Shown in pieces: positions 61,360 to 64,000 of a stretch of DNA of 64,000 bases. The stretch is taken from the NCBI GenBank assembly GCA_018907035.1, contig JACCIC010000175.1, forward strand, positions 248,001-312,000. Direction: 5' to 3'. The position numbers were made by a program, and so were the translations under genes. This DNA comes from Sycobia sp. Sy_11 (Eukaryota; Arthropoda; Insecta; Hymenoptera; Epichrysomallidae). Within the stretch, counting starts at the first letter, position 1; each line of letters opens with the position of its first letter. The notes beneath the pieces were generated by a model, which was not told the origin of the DNA, did no database searches, and was given only the letters and a program-made list of their open reading frames with translations.

Positions 61360-62717
61360 AATCGGACACGACTGCCAAGGACGTTATGCTACTATACGTT
61401 ATATTATATCGTCGCAAGCGTTATGCCGCGTGTAATGCAGTTTATCTGTCGCTGTTTAATCACTTGAGAACTTTGTTAACTATATTAGTAACGCAAATGG
61501 GGGTGTGGCTTTACCTATGCCAATGTGTCTTCGTACGCCAGTATTTTGTATAGTGTTTATAGGGAACGTTAGACCATTTTGTCAAAGAAATGATTAATTT
61601 ACAAAATATACATGATTAAGCCGAGAAAGTCGAAAACAGCTTACATTTATAGAATGGCCAAGACTATTATTCAAAGTTACTTTTTATTATTAAATGTAGG
61701 AAAAGTGTAACATCAGAAGATATCGGTACGACCAGCCCAACGGTTTCTCGTTGCAGCAGGTTGCACCAGATTGCACACAAGCGTTCAAAGATCTGACACC
61801 AGTAATAGAACGTCATTTTGTCTCGGAAAGCGGCGAAAACCACGCCATCTAACGAATTACGGTACAGTAGCTCTAGCAATTTTTACAATGTACTGATGCG
61901 AAATCTCCAATTTCCATAGAAAATATTTTATATGTTGAAAATACGTAAATACAATTATTTTGGTTCCAGGCCGTGTGTCGGCCTATGCGAATTAGCAATT
62001 TCGTCAAAAGTGGTCATGGCAACGATTGGAGTTCTTAATAGTACACCCCTAATTCTTTAAAGATCGTTAGACTCTCTATACCATTTTTATATTCTATACC
62101 GTGATTATTAATTATTTTTGATAAAAACTCACTGTTAGTACCGATTAGTACGATCCTGTAATTCAATACAGATCGTACACATTGTCTAAGGCTTAAAAAG
62201 CTTAGATGTAATTTAGTCGACTTCGAACAGTTCTTTATAATGTTTATTTTGTGAGCGAGAATCTGAACATAACGCGCCACCTGTCGGTTTAAATTCTGCC
62301 GATCGAAGATAATGCTCTCGATGCCTGCTGTCTAAAAGCAAAATTACATTATATATTAATAGAACGTCGTTTAATTTCTGTAAATCTCGTGGGAAAAGAA
62401 TTTCATCTGACTGCGGCTGTACATAACCCGTCGATATTCATCGACTCTTGCGTTGCCGTATTATTATGCAGCATCGGCAGCAGCGTTCGCCGTAAAATAG
62501 TTATTAGTATATAATAATGCAGGCGGTGACTATAGACGCGACGAACCGGCGGTGCATTGGACTATACGTATAATGGGATTAATGGGAAACGAATGAACGG
62601 TTGTCACCATCGACAATATTATACGGTGCCCGTTCGTTAAGCGGCTGTCCATGTTCTATAGCTGCTGCGCACTGCCGTTCTTATCGTATGGATGGTGAGG
62701 TTTTCGTGTTGCATACA

Positions 62718-62745
62718 CGCGCGCGCGCGCACACACACACACATA
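62718..62745. repeat. (CG)/(CA) tract
   Basis: Alternating CG then CA dinucleotides. Confidence 0.85.
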
Positions 62746-63097
62746 CATGTATATATATACGTATGTATATGCATATGCGCCAGCCACTGTACCAATAACG
62801 CACGCGAAGCGATCGAACTAATATGTGACGGGAGAAGGAAATCGACGAGGGGAGAAACTGTTACAGAGAACGGCTTATCCCCTGGAATTTCCTGTCCCGG
62901 GGAAAGGGAAAGGGGGACGCTGATGGATATAAAATGGAACAGTCGTGAGTGCGACATCGCGGCGACGCAAGATATATCTAGTGGCATGTCAATTCAAAAT
63001 TATTATGGACGTAAAGAAAGCGTTACGACCCCGTCGCCCTCGACTGAGACCACCATTATCCGCGAAAAATAAAGGTCATTTCGCAATTTGCTCTTTC

Positions 63098-63140
63098 TGT
63101 GTGTGCGCGCGCGCGCGGGCGCGCGTGTGTGTGCGTGTGC
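63098..63140. repeat. (TG)/(CG) tract
   Basis: Alternating TG and CG dinucleotides with one GGG break. Confidence 0.85.
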
Positions 63141-63463
63141 TTGGACATCAGTTTATTTTGTATAATTCTGAAATCATACCGATCTCTATGAGGAGCTTTT
63201 TATAACGAACAGTTCTGAAAAAAATGCTTATACGCCAGTAGATTAACCATAGGAAACAGTGAAAAATATTTCATCATTTACTTCATTCGGTACATATAAT
63301 TATTACGGCGTATCGGACGTTTAATAATGCAATGAAATAAAACTCTATATTTAATTGTTAATATTATTTAATAACGATAATAATAATCAGAATAATAATG
63401 TAAAGGTGATAAAGTATACAAAGTTCACCAAAAAGTACCTTGGTTATCGCACCTTCTTGATTT

Positions 63464-63464
63464 C

Positions 63465-63506
<42 letters not shown>
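63464..63506. repeat. (CT)n microsatellite
   Basis: CT tract of about 43 bp with one TTT break. Confidence 0.95.
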
Positions 63507-63510
<4 letters not shown>

Positions 63511-64000
63511 GAATTCTAGAATGAAAGATTAGAAAGGTAGGAAACATTGTCAATTTAATTGTGCATCGCAAAGCTTTCTTAATTATCTAATGGTAGCTAG
63601 GATCTTGAGGGTCATTTAAAGTTTATTTTGCAAGTGAAAGTCCATTGTTATACCCCGATTCTGAAGGAGAAAAGTTTACGTAACAATGGTCACATAGACT
63701 TGTTCAAAAATATATAATTTTTTAAATATTATCAATTAAATTATCGCGTTTTAGGAGTATGCAAATCAATTGTAGCTACCATAGCTTAATCGAAATAATT
63801 TAAGTACTTGAATTATCAATAGATGCTATAATAGTTTGAATTCTTGAGATAAAAATTATTTTGTTTTTTAAATATGCTGTAGTAATCAATTATTCTAAAA
63901 ATATTGGTAAAAATAGAGACAGTGTCGATTTTATACTTTTCCAAAAGCCATTTTGGAATAAGTTATAGAAAAAAGTATTAAATAATTGTAAATCATACAC

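Larger units (their letters stand above)
58390..64000. other. non-coding DNA to the window end
   Basis: No recognised gene. It has microsatellites at 58.87, 61.32, 62.72, 63.1 and 63.47 kb and a CpG-rich stretch at 62400-63120. A pyrimidine-AG at about 61965 is followed by 23 open codons in frame 0 and then a stop, with no donor. Confidence 0.45.

Noticed and set aside
61667..61900. A phrase TSPTVSRCSR on the + strand and a 70-codon minus frame suggested a Harbinger-type helix-turn-helix.
   Set aside because: No neighbouring transposase reading supports it and stops follow within a few residues.
61966..62040. Possible exon after GGTTCCAG with 23 open codons in frame 0.
   Set aside because: Ends in a stop with no donor and the peptide does not resemble a USP domain.

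Overview
The window looks like nuclear DNA of an insect, most likely a hymenopteran such as an ant (inferred). It is AT-rich, has many (TA)n, (CT)n and (TG)n tracts, GC-rich islands in which CpG is not depleted, spliceosomal introns, and a mixed load of decayed transposable elements. Only one host gene is recognisable: the 5' part of a USP31/USP43-type deubiquitinase on the + strand. Exon 1 coding is 24311-24556 and exon 2 is 25295-26032. Both splice junctions are phase 0, and the reading runs straight into a USP Cys-box and a QHDAQEF motif. No further exon is recognised, so 26033-64000 is most simply read as one very long intron of this gene.

Left part (1-13.9 kb): a graveyard of nested elements. 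1-4012 holds a minus-strand Ty3/gypsy-like LTR element whose Gag-like region is fused in frame to an integrase core; protease, RT, RNase H and the integrase zinc domain are missing. Its probable outer edge abuts the broken family B DNA polymerase of a Maverick/Polinton-like element on the + strand, readable in pieces at about 4040-4405, 4578-4736 and 7292-8400. The pieces are separated by short GC-rich elements that begin GTAGG and end in C(C/T)CTAC or a close variant, one of them preceded by 2.2 kb of unrecognised sequence. A minus-strand copia-type integrase remnant lies at 9645-10135. Two more broken genes that I associate with Polinton-like elements lie at 13051-13380 and 13413-13870.

Middle (13.9-23.5 kb): non-coding, with a tRNA-derived SINE-like family (two copies), a 0.6 kb inverted-repeat element and a Penelope-like element remnant (RT end plus GIY-YIG piece, 21810-22310). 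The remnant is followed by a 3' repeat that recurs at 31.2 kb, and in shorter inverted form at 10.7 and 23.1 kb. The 31.2 kb copy carries exact hammerhead-ribozyme core boxes.

Right part (26-64 kb): the putative long intron. It holds microsatellites, a 0.4 kb near-perfect palindrome at 41.2-41.6 kb with another hammerhead-like core, several GC-rich islands, and at 58383/58384 a zero-length acceptor/donor pair with a long pyrimidine tract, which fits a recursive splice site. I see no CRISPR array, rRNA or intact tRNA. No clearly new multi-gene system was found. The most original leads are the recursive splice site, the hammerhead/Penelope repeats, the GTAGG elements nested in the Polinton polymerase, and the in-frame Gag-integrase fusion.
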